Of a stretch of DNA of 64,000 nt, positions 1 through 9,849 are shown in pieces. Every line of letters begins with the position of its first letter. The stretch's first letter is position 1. The DNA is from Dendrophyllia cribrosa (taxonomy: Eukaryota > Cnidaria > Anthozoa > Scleractinia > Dendrophylliidae), in assembly GCA_024195265.1 (NCBI GenBank), contig JAJLRJ010000005.1, positions 39,518,707 through 39,582,706 of the forward strand, given 5' to 3'. The notes beneath the pieces are model-generated. The model saw only the letters and a program-made list of their open reading frames with translations. It had not been told where the DNA came from and ran no database searches. The translations under genes were made by a program, and so were the position numbers.

Positions 1-373
1 AACATCTTGCTGTTGACTATGTGTGATAACAGGAGCATTTGCTCACTTGGAAACTACAAAAACAAATAACGATGGTCTCCGAAAATACCAGATTCTACAT
101 CAAATAATAAAGAAACCTGAACACTAACCGCCCAGTGCTTCAACGGAATGGAACACTGAGTGGAAATAGTGTAGCATTACATGTATTATAAACAGAAAGT
201 GGAATGTGACAAATGTGTAATTTTTTATAGCGCTCTTCAGTTCCTTTTCAAGTTGCCCAGTTGTTTTTATCTTCTATTTATTTCAATTTTAAAATTATTT
301 TTTTACATTTTTTCCTACTTTGCGCACATGTTTTAATTCAAAACTGTCATTTGGCCATTTCCTGGAAGAAAAA

Positions 374-497
374 GCGGGGGTCCAGATGGGGGTCCAGATG
401 GGGTCCAGATGGGGGTCCAGAAGGGGGTACAGAAGGGGTCCAGATGGGGGTCCAGATGGGGTCCAAAAGGGGGGTCCAGAAGGGGGGGTCCACGTTT
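374..497. repeat. G-rich minisatellite (GGGGGTCCAGATGG-like unit)
   Basis: About nine degenerate copies of a 13-14 bp unit (GGGGGTCCAGA followed by TGG, AGG or AAG) run head to tail. Runs of four to seven G recur every unit on the + strand, so the tract could form G-quadruplexes. It lies just outside the left edge of segmental copy A. Open frames crossing it exist only because of the repeat and are not genes. Confidence 0.85.
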
Positions 498-559
498 TGT
501 ACCGACCCCCTGGCAAGGCTAGAGCACAACCCTGCAGTCACTAAAACTAGTTACAAAAT

Positions 560-2100
560 TGCCACAAGTTTACTATACAGTAATTGTGTAATAATAGCAC
601 TTTTTATTGTCACATATAAAAAATGTTGGTTAAAGTATTAAAATCAAGTCTAACAAAAAAGCTGGAAAAAGTTGCAAAATATTGTGACTGCATGAGTCTG
701 TGACTTACAATGTATAGTTTGCTACTTAAATCATGTTATTTGCATTATTTATTAGACTCCATTATTATAATCATTTTTTATCAGCTGAAGTATTTAGGCC
801 ACTTTGAAAAGTACCATAATACCTATACCATGCGCGATTTAGGGGTAACACGTATTCTTTTGTTAAAACAATAGAATATTAGAACACAAAACTACGACAA
901 TACAATAGAATACAATACCATAGAATATACTAGAATACATAATTTTACCTAATACAATGGTGGTGTACAATGTACAATAGAGCTGACACCCAAATCAGGC
1001 ATCATGATAATACCGGTACTCTTTAAAGTGCAGGCTTGGGTGGTACTTCAGCCTGATTTTTCCAATTTCTGGTTTTGTTTTCAGCATGAACTGCGGGTGC
1101 TATGCTTCAACTTCTTGGCAATTTGCATATGGTACACATTTGTACACGAATACAAAATGCTACGTCCTAGCGTTCCTACATGTACTCTTAAATTTTCCAT
1201 TGTGCCATTCTAACAAAGAAGACTGATCTGAGCCTGCACATAAAAGAGTATTACATGGTATTAATTTTTTCAAGGTGGCGGCCCTATATATTGAAGTTAA
1301 CTTACATTTCCTATGTACTGTATGTAGTGTTATAAACAACATGAGCAGCCATGTTGTATCAGATTTACAATTCTTAGCAGAAGGCAAGTGATTGTAAATC
1401 TGATGCAACATGGACATGAATGTTGTGGACTTAACTTAATTTTAATAATATGTAGTTATTTAAATGAAATGTTAATTAGTTAAAACCACAGTATACATGT
1501 ACATCCACTGGTGGTTGTAACTAAGCATTATTTTCATAGCTCAAGCCTTCATTCAATTTTCATTTCTTCTGTATTTTCCTTATATGAATTATTAATCAAT
1601 TAATAAGTTTATGAAATATTATTAATACAAATGTTTCAAATAAGTCATGGAATTGTAGTAAAGGGGAAGTATCACCGATGGGAGTTTTGACCTTTTTTGT
1701 CAAAGTTATGCTACAATACTTTTCCTTATTTACGAAATAATAGAGAGCAAGATAAACCAATCCTCGAAAAATGAACAAATCATGGTCTGTTTTAGCTCAT
1801 TTTGGGGACGAAAATGTGGGAAGTTGAAAAAAATTAGGTTAACTTTTTTCAAGTTACAATTAATTGAGACCAAGTCTATTTATGACTAAAAATACTCATC
1901 CACAGTGTTGGTACACGTTGTGGTAATTTATCACACCACTGGACCGTTATATTTTAGTTTCTGTTAATACAAAAACATTTTTTGGTTTTTAAAATTACAC
2001 CAAATCCCTGTGATTTTTACAATTCAGTTGTATTAAATATTGAAACATGGCTAAAAAAACAATAACAATGATTAAATTATTTCCCCATTTTCAATATCAT
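560..2100. other. Noncoding AT-rich stretch, no gene seen
   Basis: This is the leader of segmental copy A, downstream of the antisense TRIM gene. Parts of 600-800 and 1,300-1,700 align loosely to 30,170-30,560. Reading frames are short and mostly begin at non-ATG codons. The only structure noted is the palindrome at 1,350-1,412. Confidence 0.6.
1350..1412. repeat. Near-perfect 22-bp inverted repeat
   Basis: Arms 1,350-1,371 (CATGTTGTATCAGATTTACA...) and 1,391-1,412 (...TGTAAATCTGATGCAACATG) are complementary except at one position, with a 19-base spacer. This would make a stable hairpin on either strand, perhaps the remnant of a very small MITE. No matching palindrome was found in copy B. 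Confidence 0.8.
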
Positions 2101-2114
2101 CATATATCCTTTGC

Positions 2115-2550
2115 AGCTGTTAACTGTGTTGTCACACAATACTTCCCCTGAGAAGCATTGTGTGACTAACAAATAATGACTCCAGTGAAGATACGAAATT
2201 ATATTGTTAGAGTTGTCCTTGTACTGAATATCAAGAGCTGCTAACTGTGTGGTCACGCAATACTTATCCTGAGAAGCATTGTGTGACTCACAAATAATGA
2301 CTGCAGTGAAGATATGAATTGTCAGAGTTGTCCTTTTAATGAATATCTTCAGATGCTAACTGTGTTGTCACACAATACCTCCCAGGCTGAAAAGTATTGG
2401 GTGTCACTCACAAATAATGACTGCTGTGAAAATAAGAATTGTTAGAGTTGTCCTTGTACTGAATGTCTTCAGCTGCTAACTGTGTGGTCACCCAATATTA
2501 ATCCCCTGAGAAGCATTGTGTGACTCACAAATAATGACTGCAGTGAGACT
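2115..2550 (-). repeat. Four tandem ~120-bp hairpin repeats behind TRIM-NHL A
   Basis: Four units begin at about 2,115, 2,237, 2,351 and 2,470. Each holds GTCACACAAT, a short spacer and ATTGTGTGAC, followed by CTCACAAATAATGACT. Unit 1 (2,131-2,166) makes a stem of about 15 bp with a 6-base loop. On the minus strand, which is the sense strand of the neighbouring TRIM gene, the A/C mismatch of unit 1 becomes a G-U pair; unit 3 has a Watson-Crick pair there. Units 2 and 4 carry other mismatches. The repeats lie 110-550 bases past the TRIM stop, plausibly in its 3' UTR. Copy B has one unit. Confidence 0.75.
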
Positions 2551-2661
2551 AAGAATTGTCAGAGTTGTTTTAATTTGTAACGTTATAGTACTTGCTTACT
2601 GAATGCCCTCAACTGCTATTCACTTTATAAGTTTGATCAGCTTCTCTTTACATTTTGTTCC

Positions 2662-4869
2662 TTATTTTAGGATATAGATTTTTGTGTCTACTATATCAGA
2701 AACTAAAATATGCCCATCTGGTGTTGTGGTTATTACTCTGGGGATTTTAAACTTATCAACAGTTTTGCCAGTGAAATGACCTTCCACTGTGAACTGGTCA
2801 ACACGACTATTGCCGCCATTGCATACAAGAAGATTATAATGATTGCCACATTTGTCAAGACATAATCCCCAGGGGAAGTGCAACTGTCCATCACCCTTGC
2901 CTGGTTCTCCTATCTTGTCCAAAAATTTTCCTGAATTGTCATAAACTTTCAAGCATTTGTTACCTCGATCAGATACAAAGAATTTGTCCTGATGGTGAAT
3001 ACATGCAGTGGGACGGTCAAGTTTTCCTGGGCCACTGTCTCCTAATTTAAACACAGGTTCACCATCCTCTGATACAACCTGGACACGATTGTTACCGAAT
3101 TCAGCTACAATAACACGTCCCTCGCCACCCATACAAATGCTGACAGGATTCTGAAACTCACCGTCCCTTGTCCCTTTTTTCCCGAAGTTCTTCACAGAGT
3201 CCCCTGTGAGCACGTTAAATTGTTGAATGCGATGATTAAATTCTTCCGCCACCAGAATGTTATCGTCATTTAGGTATGTGACGTCAACTGGACGGTTAAG
3301 CTGTCCAGCCTTGTTTCCATAGCAACCCAGTTTTCTTACAAACTTTCCCTCCTTGTCAAACGTCAGGATGTGGTGTTTTTCGGCGTCTGCTACAGCGATC
3401 AGTCCTTTACTGTTCACAGCAATCCCATATGGTTTTTGAAGAGTTTCTCCTTTTAATTCTACTTCTCCCACAACCTGAATGAGCCGTTCCTTCACCTGGA
3501 CAGTGTGAGGACTGGTTGTAAGCTTCTTGTCGTTAATCTTTACTGTGATGTTGAAGGTACCTGGAACTTTAGGTGTAAACTTTGCCAGGAAAAGTCCGTC
3601 TTCTTTTTCGCAAGTCGTTAAACTTCCTACTTTATCAGCGGGTTCCACGAGCACTTCAACATGGAATTTGCATTTCTCTTCATGCACGTGTTCATGGATT
3701 CTGGGACGGATCGCAAACTCTGCTTCTACACCAGCTTGGAAATCTTGTGTCAGTCCTTCTACCGTAGATCGATGTGCGTCGATTTTGCTAGTTGTTGTAA
3801 AGCCCAGGCTTAACTTCCCTGCAGACCAGGTCGGTATAAACTTCACAAAGGAATTGATTGGAAGTGCTGGGACTTGGGTGTTTTCAAGATCTTCAAACCG
3901 CTGCTCCAGATTCGGTTTGCTCTGCATAATGTCCAAATTGGAGCTTTGTTGAACCAGGTTTTGAGCAAACTCGACTGCTTGGTTGATTTGCTTCAGCAAG
4001 GACTGCACTTGTGTCTTTGTAGAGTTTAACTTCTCCGCTCTCGACATGCACGTGTTCTCCAGCTTGGTAATGATCTCGCTCTTGCATTCTCGGATCTTCG
4101 CGATCATTTGTTCGGCTGCTTGGGAAACTTCATGTTTAGCAAAAGTGAGATTGGTTACCAGTTCAAGCTCTGTTTGTTCAAATTGCTGAATCGCTTCGCT
4201 GTAAAATTTGCTTTTTCCTTTTATTAACTCAACTCTTTCCAGGATGTTAGCTTTCTCGCTGTCCGCTGCTTTATCCAATAGTTCCATCTCGTGTGTGTTG
4301 TGATCCGTGGCGATGCATATTTGGCAAACACTGGTTTGGCATTTGCGACAGAAAAACCTCGTCACCTCTCGCTCGTGGTACTGCTGGGGGCAAAATGACT
4401 GCCTCTTCATCAGGGCTTCGTAGTCTTCAGCTTGGAACTGTTTGACTGGCGTCACCTTGTGTCCTTCGGTGAGAGTTGTGTTTCTGAACAGTTCATGTGC
4501 GTTTACACAGTCACAGCACATGAATTTAGCGCATTTGAAGCAGTAACTTATCTCCGCGCTCTTTTTCTTACAAATTGCGCAACTGATCTCATTTCCATTA
4601 CCGCTCTGTCGGACAGCAAGAAGACCAAGTAAGCTGTTTTGATGAAAACTGGTCGGCAATTTATCAAAACGGTTTGCTTCGGGAAGACCGACTTCAGCCT
4701 GGCACTCGGGGCAGCGAAACTTTCCATTCCTTTGGCTGATCAGTGCGTGTTTCTTCAAGCATTCACAGCAGAATGTGTGCAGACAGGTTATTGTCTTGGG
4801 ATCGGTGAAAGTATCCAGACAGATTGAACATGTAACGTACTCTTTGAGGTTTTTTAACAGAGTCTCCAT
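2662..4869 (-). CDS. TRIM-NHL protein (RING, two B-boxes, coiled coil, filamin domain, NHL propeller)
   Basis: Intronless frame of 735 codons from the METLLKNL start. An in-frame extension upstream begins only at GTG, so the ATG is preferred. The RING is residues 14-56 (C14, C17, C29, H31, C34, C37, C53, C56), typical of E3 ubiquitin ligases. B-box 1 follows at 97-137 and B-box 2 at 160-193, with all expected Cys/His visible. A coiled coil spans about 200-310, a filamin-type Ig domain (PADKVGSL, FTPKVPGTFNITV) about 350-450, and six NHL repeats to the C-terminus (YGIAVNSKGLIAVADA and similar). This is the TRIM2/TRIM3/TRIM71 architecture; these proteins are cytoplasmic ligases or RNA regulators, but the exact orthologue is not assigned. 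It lies antisense between hairpin repeats and a duplicated GC-rich block. The lack of introns suits a retrocopy or a cnidarian TRIM expansion. The paralogue at 30,787-33,301 is broken by a SINE. Confidence 0.93.
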   Translation of the reverse strand: METLLKNLKEYVTCSICLDTFTDPKTITCLHTFCCECLKKHALISQRNGKFRCPECQAEVGLPEANRFDKLPTSFHQNSLLGLLAVRQSGNGNEISCAICKKKSAEISYCFKCAKFMCCDCVNAHELFRNTTLTEGHKVTPVKQFQAEDYEALMKRQSFCPQQYHEREVTRFFCRKCQTSVCQICIATDHNTHEMELLDKAADSEKANILERVELIKGKSKFYSEAIQQFEQTELELVTNLTFAKHEVSQAAEQMIAKIRECKSEIITKLENTCMSRAEKLNSTKTQVQSLLKQINQAVEFAQNLVQQSSNLDIMQSKPNLEQRFEDLENTQVPALPINSFVKFIPTWSAGKLSLGFTTTSKIDAHRSTVEGLTQDFQAGVEAEFAIRPRIHEHVHEEKCKFHVEVLVEPADKVGSLTTCEKEDGLFLAKFTPKVPGTFNITVKINDKKLTTSPHTVQVKERLIQVVGEVELKGETLQKPYGIAVNSKGLIAVADAEKHHILTFDKEGKFVRKLGCYGNKAGQLNRPVDVTYLNDDNILVAEEFNHRIQQFNVLTGDSVKNFGKKGTRDGEFQNPVSICMGGEGRVIVAEFGNNRVQVVSEDGEPVFKLGDSGPGKLDRPTACIHHQDKFFVSDRGNKCLKVYDNSGKFLDKIGEPGKGDGQLHFPWGLCLDKCGNHYNLLVCNGGNSRVDQFTVEGHFTGKTVDKFKIPRVITTTPDGHILVSDIVDTKIYILK

Positions 4870-5109
4870 CGTTTTAGCAGCTTGTTTAACAGCGACAAAA
4901 CACACCCATTCAACTTGTTTTAATTCCGAGAAACTTTTACAATATCAGTTTTCATTTTACTGCAAGCAGCCAACCAAATTTTAGCAATTTATCTGTACCC
5001 TCTGACCTCAGAGCGGAAGTTGTAAGAACTTTCAAAGGTCTCCTTGCATTGCTGTCAGAAATAATAATCTCAACTGAGCCAAAAACAAAACAAATCACAC
5101 ACAGTTAAT

Positions 5110-5450
5110 CAACGAAACTGCAAATACCGTGAACGATCTATTGCGTAACATTGGATCAGTACTCAGGACCGATCAAACAATGTAAAAAGGCATTCTTTTC
5201 GAAATGGCACTACTTTTGGCCAGACCTGACATGATCAGCGCTTAAAACTAGGAAGCAGACGCAGACAGCTGTTTTTGGCTAGTTGGCCTTCGTCAGTGCG
5301 CCGCAGCTGAAACATAATGATAGTCGAATGACACTTCACCTATCCCATATATGTAGCTAATCATTCTAGAATGAGCTGACAGAAAAATTGCGCAATGGTC
5401 ACACCACACACACCTTATTTACCGATTTATAATACGAGTAGGCCCTCATT
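5110..5450. other. Upstream region of TRIM-NHL A, no gene seen
   Basis: The start of the region, just upstream of the TRIM gene, matches copy B up to the tract near CACACACAGTT; 5,110-5,450 and 33,555-33,690 then differ. A weak hammerhead-like motif lies at 5,262-5,300 on the minus strand. No promoter element could be named with confidence. Confidence 0.5.
5262..5300 (-). ncRNA. Degenerate hammerhead-like motif (weak)
   Basis: Read on the minus strand, CTGACGA is followed by a possible stem II (GGC, short loop, GCC), then AAAAAC where a hammerhead needs GAAAC, then AGCTGTC. The order resembles a type I hammerhead with a damaged second core box. No Penelope coding remnant is visible next to it. 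It may be a terminal fragment or chance. Confidence 0.3.
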
Positions 5451-5454
5451 TCTC

Positions 5455-5815
5455 TCAGTCGCGCAGGCAATCACGCGAGAGAGCGCGTAAATCGTGCCCC
5501 GTGCGTCGCGCCCGGGGTGGGGGAACTCCCATATAAAAATAGCGGGGGTGCTCGTCTGAAATTTTCGAAAAACACCCTAAAAGTTACCAGAATCTCGTTT
5601 GATAGACGTGGCTCAAATGGTTTTTATGTCCCCCAATTCTTAAACAACACAAGTAAAGTCAAATTCCGTCATTTCAGTTTTCGACTCAATACCCTAAAAG
5701 GTACCGCGATAATTAATTCTAACCGTGGTCGTTTAAGATTTTAGCACAATCTACAAATTTTGACAACTAAAAGGCACGAGGGGCTCCCCCCGGGGCGTTG
5801 CGTCAAGTTTTGCCA
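5455..5815. mobile_element. GC-rich-ended repeat element, copy A (imperfect TIRs)
   Basis: A ~360-bp block starts with CAGTCGCGCAGGCAATCACG and CGCGCCCGGGGTGGGGGAAC, and ends with GGGGCTCCCCCCGGGGCG then TTGCGTCAAG. The GC-rich ends are imperfect inverses around an AT-rich centre. The same block, enlarged by a later MITE, lies at 33,704-34,330. It looks like a nonautonomous DNA element or GC-rich foldback; no transposase is present. Confidence 0.5.
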
Positions 5816-5905
5816 GCGCTCGCTCGCGTGATCCCCCTACTCGTGGTCTGTAACCGTCTGACCCCGCCAACATGAAAATTCTCCTTACCGGTCTTCATAC
5901 ATTTC

Positions 5906-6345
5906 TTAACCCTATTCAGCCTGGGCTTTTTTTGAGTTCCTGAGCCTGGCACAATGTGCCCCCCCTCTCCCCCCTGCGCTCCTCCCCCCCTCTCCCCCCT
6001 CGTAACTTCAAGAACATTAAGGCTATGCCAATGAAACCTAGAGGATACATAATACGTCCAAAAGTGTCGCCTTTGCGTTCCGCACAATGGAAAAGGTACA
6101 AATATGCAAATTTCAAAAAACAAAGCTGTCAAATCTTGTCGCCATGGAAACATCAAGTCACGTGATCAATAAATTGTCATATGAAATCTTTGCCAGTTAA
6201 ATTTTAGGAAAAGTCACAAAGTTTGATGGCGTTTGAATGCATATTAAAGAAGTTATGAATGTTGAAAGTAAGCGCGGGCGCTTTGTGCCCCCCCCCCCCC
6301 CCCCCCCACCCCCCCCCCCACCCCCCTAGGGCCGAATAGGGTTAA
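5906..6345. mobile_element. piggyBac-like TTAA MITE with poly-C tract, copy 1
   Basis: The element is flanked by TTAA (5,906-5,909 and 6,342-6,345) and has ends CCCTATTCAGCCTGGG and GGCCGAATAGGG. TTAA target duplication is the piggyBac hallmark. Long C runs lie just inside the right end. Related copies are at 40,926-41,525 (fuller) and 46,043-46,598 (inverted, truncated); 34,414-34,470 is a collapsed relic at the equivalent site of copy B. There is no coding capacity. Confidence 0.8.
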
Positions 6346-6775
6346 TTATCAAACTTGTTAGGAGAAGGTATTTAATGATCCGTAAGGCAATTCACCCTTG
6401 TTGACCATTTTCTTAATTCTCATGATCAGTACGTTTGATTATGTAGTGATGTTGTAATGAGAAGTAAGTTGGTGATCACTATTGTGGTTTTTAATAGAAG
6501 TAAAAAGTCCGATTATAGATAACCCATTTCCGAGTTGCCTTTAGCCTCTTTTTCAAACCGAGGTCAAGTGCAAAACCATTGATATGGATATAAGTTATAT
6601 TTGCATGTGAAACAAACCTCATATTCATATGAATGGTTTTGCACGTAGCCTCACTTTGAAAAGAGTCTAAAGGTAACTCGGAAATGGGGTTTAGATTCAT
6701 TGGTGTTGAGAGTTATTATTTTATAAGGAAGGTGCTGTTTGGTAAAGGCGTTTCTGTTCTTTTTTTCTATTTTAG

Positions 6776-8420
6776 ATCACAGCGGTCACGTTTCATCGCA
6801 GAACAACGGCATCAACAGCAATAACTCAAACTCGCTTCGTTTAACTCAGTTCACGACTCCAGTAGGGGGTTCGACTTTTCAAGAAACTTGACGACTGCAA
6901 AGAGCTGCAAGCGGTTTCTTACGAATGGACAGAGTACGATGACTTGCCTTCTTCAGAGGATCTCAGTGCATTTCTATCTGATTTGGAAATGGACGCTGTA
7001 AATAAAGAGGATGGAGAAACTCCGCCAAACTTGTACTACGAAAAATGTAGCAGTCATCAACCACTTATGACGTCACATGACATGACCTCAGGTGAGCTGA
7101 CAGCAGATAACTTGACGTCACAGGTGACATCATCACAAATTACGAGTTTAAACGACGTGATATGTCGATTGACTCAAACTTCATTTAAAGGGGATTACAC
7201 AGAGTTTACCGATCTTCCTTCTTCCGAAGATTTGGACGCTTTCTTGACTGACATAGAGCTCGATTGTGGAAAAATACCAATGGAAAAGTCGTTATCGCCT
7301 ACTGCTACCATGGGATCTGACGACGCCTTCCGCAGCAAATTCTGCTACGAGGCCGAGAATTCTGTAAGGTCACTATGTAGCGACAATATTACTTCAGTCA
7401 AACTCAGATAAAATTGTCCACGACATTGAATATTCAGATTCACAATTTCTAAGAGACTGTGAAAGCGTTTTCACTGAATTCACTGAAGGTGTCTGTAATC
7501 AGAAAGATAGAATAGAAAATAGTGTAAGGATCCCATCTCCTGCTCATTTACATAATGTTTTAGTCCTGAATAATCAATAAATATCTACTCATTGCCGTGT
7601 AGTAATCAGGAAACAAAGGAAGAACTTCTGCCGCTCTGGATCTACTGATGAGTTACATGAAGAACACATCGTTTGTAACATATCACTGGAACACGAGGAG
7701 GTGAACATGATACGGTCACATGATCGTGATACGAATGAATCAGAGGTCCAACAAGGACGCCAAATCACTTGTAAAGATTGGACGCCTGTTAATCACCACG
7801 GACAGAAAGACGTTTCTGGAGGTGAGATATCAAGTAATGGTTTTGAGATGATGGCCTCCTCACCTGATTTGTTTTCTCAATCGCTGTCCCGTGTGGAAGA
7901 AGTCTGCTCTGAATCACCAAATTTGTTCTCTTCTCCAAGACCTATCAGTGGAGAATCTAGGCGTTCAAGGTGTAGAAAACACTTAATCAGAACTCCCGAC
8001 CTGTTTTCTTCTGCAAGAAGTCCTTGTAGCCACACCCACTCTTGCAGCAGGCAGGAAATGAACTCGGTATCTTTGTTTTCATGCTCTGATCATTCGCATC
8101 TCTCTTCTTCATCACCACTTCCCTTCCCTGCGCAACCAACCTCGCTCCCAATTTCGAATGAAAGCGAGGCCAATACACAGCCAATCATAAACCACCGCGA
8201 AGTTAAAAACAAGTTCGTCCGGAATTCACAGACTGTGAGTTTTCATTCCACACCCTACAATGTAAACGTTTCTTCTAAACATTTGCACAAAGTATGGACG
8301 CCGGCTGGAGTTTCGCCATTGTTATCTGACTTCAAAAGAACAAGTCCGTGTTATGAGGATATCAGTGTTCAAGGATCGCCAAACCTGTTCTCTCCGATGT
8401 CAAGCAGTCATGCGTTTTAG
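6776..8420 (+). pseudogene. DDIAS: DDIAS (noxin) last exon, copy A, frame-broken
   Basis: A pyrimidine-rich tract and TTTTAG at 6,774-6,775 mark the 3' splice site; the exon then aligns to 35,774-36,951. It encodes two copies of a DLPSSEDLxAFLxDxE motif (like the DLPFSESLNKFL stretch of vertebrate DDIAS) and five SPxLFS-type motifs, including SSPDLFSQS, ESPNLFSSPR, RTPDLFSSAR and GSPNLFSPM. DDIAS is an OB-fold protein tied to cell survival after DNA damage. Three lesions break the frame: an extra G within 6,861-6,870, giving a stop at 6,889; an extra A near 7,397-7,400, giving a stop at 7,409; and TAA at 7,578. Everything downstream, 7,701-8,420, is open. No 5' exons are seen in the 6.7 kb upstream, so this is probably a promoterless partial duplicate. 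The identification rests on recalled family features, not a search. Confidence 0.8.
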
Positions 8421-8511
8421 TTCGTGTGGACCTTTTCCCAGGTCTCCCAGGGCCTTCACGGTGATGTGAGGGTGGTACGTAATAGCGTTGCCAATAATTT
8501 TAGGGCCCTGA

Positions 8512-8517
8512 AATAAA
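8512..8517 (+). terminator. Polyadenylation signal AATAAA of DDIAS copy A
   Basis: AATAAA occurs within GGGCCCTGAAATAAAAACTC, about 90 bases past the stop. The same context is at 37,099 in copy B, so the 3' UTR end came with the duplication. Confidence 0.6.
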
Positions 8518-8587
8518 AACTCTTTAAATGATTAAATTGTTTTGTTACAACTGCGTTAAGAAGAGGATTGTTGCATACTCACGTTAT

Positions 8588-8754
8588 CCTGCGTAGCTGG
8601 CGGTTTTGTCGGCGCGTGCGATGCTGAATTTGCAAGCCACGAAGTCGCGAGGGGAATGGAGAGGAGAAGGAGAACTTTCAGTCCTTCGCCGCTTCGCTGC
8701 TCGAGAATTCAGCGTCTCGCGCGCCAAACAAAAAAACAACGCCAGCTAGCAGGC
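8588..8754. mobile_element. MITE with TIR CCTGCGTAGCTGGCGGTTTT, copy A
   Basis: The left end CCTGCGTAGCTGGCGG is inverted at the right as CGCCAGCTAGCAGG. The inner parts (GGCGCGTGCGATGCTGAATT versus GAATTCAGCGTCTCGCGCGCC) continue the palindrome around a GAAGGAGAA core. The equivalent element at 38,513-38,672 shows that insertion predates the segmental duplication. Confidence 0.75.
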
Positions 8755-8759
8755 TAGCC

Positions 8760-9100
8760 AAGCGTAAGAAAACAGATGAAGCTCCGGAAAACATGCATGC
8801 AACTGGCGCAAAGCGCAACAGAGCATAAGTATATTAACAATCTCTATTGACCTCTATTCTTTTGACGCTTTTGTTGGCAAACCTGCTCAACCTTCAAACA
8901 TTGTACAACAGGTGATTTCCCATTTTCACATAACACTAAGCTAACAAACCAGAAAATGTTGTTATTCCCCACAAGCTTGTCTCATACCTCTACCTGGTCC
9001 TAAACGTTCTTTCGGCTTGTCATGCACCGTGACAAAAGAGAGAGAGAGAGAGAGATTGCGAGAAAAGCCTAATAAAATAAAATGTGTAATAATTAAAAAG
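8760..9100. other. Short intergenic stretch with (GA)n
   Basis: Conserved with 38,680-38,880. It holds a (GA) run at about 9,039-9,054 and no credible gene. It leads directly into the 48-bp minisatellite in both copies. Confidence 0.5.
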
Positions 9101-9104
9101 AATA

Positions 9105-9826
9105 TGATCATCGCAGTTATACGGTAACTGAAGGAGTTGCAATAACAGAATGTGATCATCTCAGTTGTACGGTAACTGATGGAGTTGCAATAAGAGAATG
9201 TGATCATCTCAGTTATACGGCAACTGAAGGAGTTGCAATAAGAGAATTTGATCATCTCAGTTATACGGCAACTGAAGGAGTTGTAATAAGAGAATGTGTT
9301 CATCTCAGTTATACGGCAACTGAAGGAGTTGCAATTAAAGAATGTAATCATCTCAGTTATACGGCAACTGAAGGAGTTGCAATAAGACAATGTGATCATC
9401 TCAGTTATACGGCAACTGAAGGAGTTGTAATAAGAGAATGTGATCATCTCAGTTATACGGCAACTGAAGGAGTTGCAATAAGAGAATGTGATCATCTCAG
9501 TTATACGGCAACTGAAGGAGTTGTAATAAGAGAATGTGATCATCTCAGTTACACGGCAACTGAAGGAGTTGCAATAAGAGAATGTGATCATCTCAGTTAT
9601 ACGACAACTGAAGGAGTTGCAATAAGAGAATGTGTTCATCTCAGTTATACGGCAACTGAAGGAGTTGCAATAAGAGAATGTGATCATCTCAGTTATACGG
9701 CAACTAAAGGAGCTGCAAAAAGAGAATGTGTTCATCTCAGTTATACGGTAACTGGAGGAGTTGCAATAAGAGAATGTGATCATCTCAGTTATACGGCAAC
9801 TGAAGGAGTTGCAGTTAGAGTTTGAG
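9105..9826. repeat. 48-bp minisatellite, copy A (about 15 units)
   Basis: The unit reads AGTTATACGGCAACTGAAGG, AGTTGCAATAAGAG, AATGTGATCATCTC. Because 48 is divisible by 3, long frames of a 16-residue repeat (ITFSYCNSFSCRITEM) stay open on the minus strand; they are judged noncoding. Each unit contains an inverted repeat GCAACT-GAAGG-AGTTGC with outer TTAT/ATAA. Unit variants (GGCAACT to GGTAACT, AGTTGC to AGTTGT) keep pairing as G-U on the + strand. Copy B has about 29 units. Confidence 0.92.
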
Positions 9827-9849
9827 AAATATTTTCAGGGCGGGGGGGA

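Larger units (their letters stand above)
535..9830. repeat. Segmental duplication, copy A
   Basis: From about 535 the order and sequence match 30,101-40,280: AT-rich leader, hairpin repeat, antisense TRIM-NHL gene, GC-rich inverted-repeat block, TTAA MITE, DDIAS last exon, a MITE with TIR GCGTAGCTGGCGG, and a 48-bp minisatellite. The match starts at CAGTCACTAAAACTAGTTA (copy B 30,101) and fades near TGAGAAATATTTT at about 9,825. Both copies point the same way. Copy A is shorter because copy B gained several insertions, but A alone keeps a 461-bp piece of DDIAS. The boundaries were read by eye. Confidence 0.85.

Noticed and set aside
8962..9783. 273-codon frame of 16-residue repeats (ITFSYCNSFSCRITEM)
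   Set aside because: Produced by a 48-bp minisatellite whose period is a multiple of three. Copy B breaks the frame with short units.
9105..9826. Possible CRISPR array
   Set aside because: Regular 48-bp repeats without unique spacers, in a eukaryotic setting with introns, SINEs and TRIM genes; this is a minisatellite.
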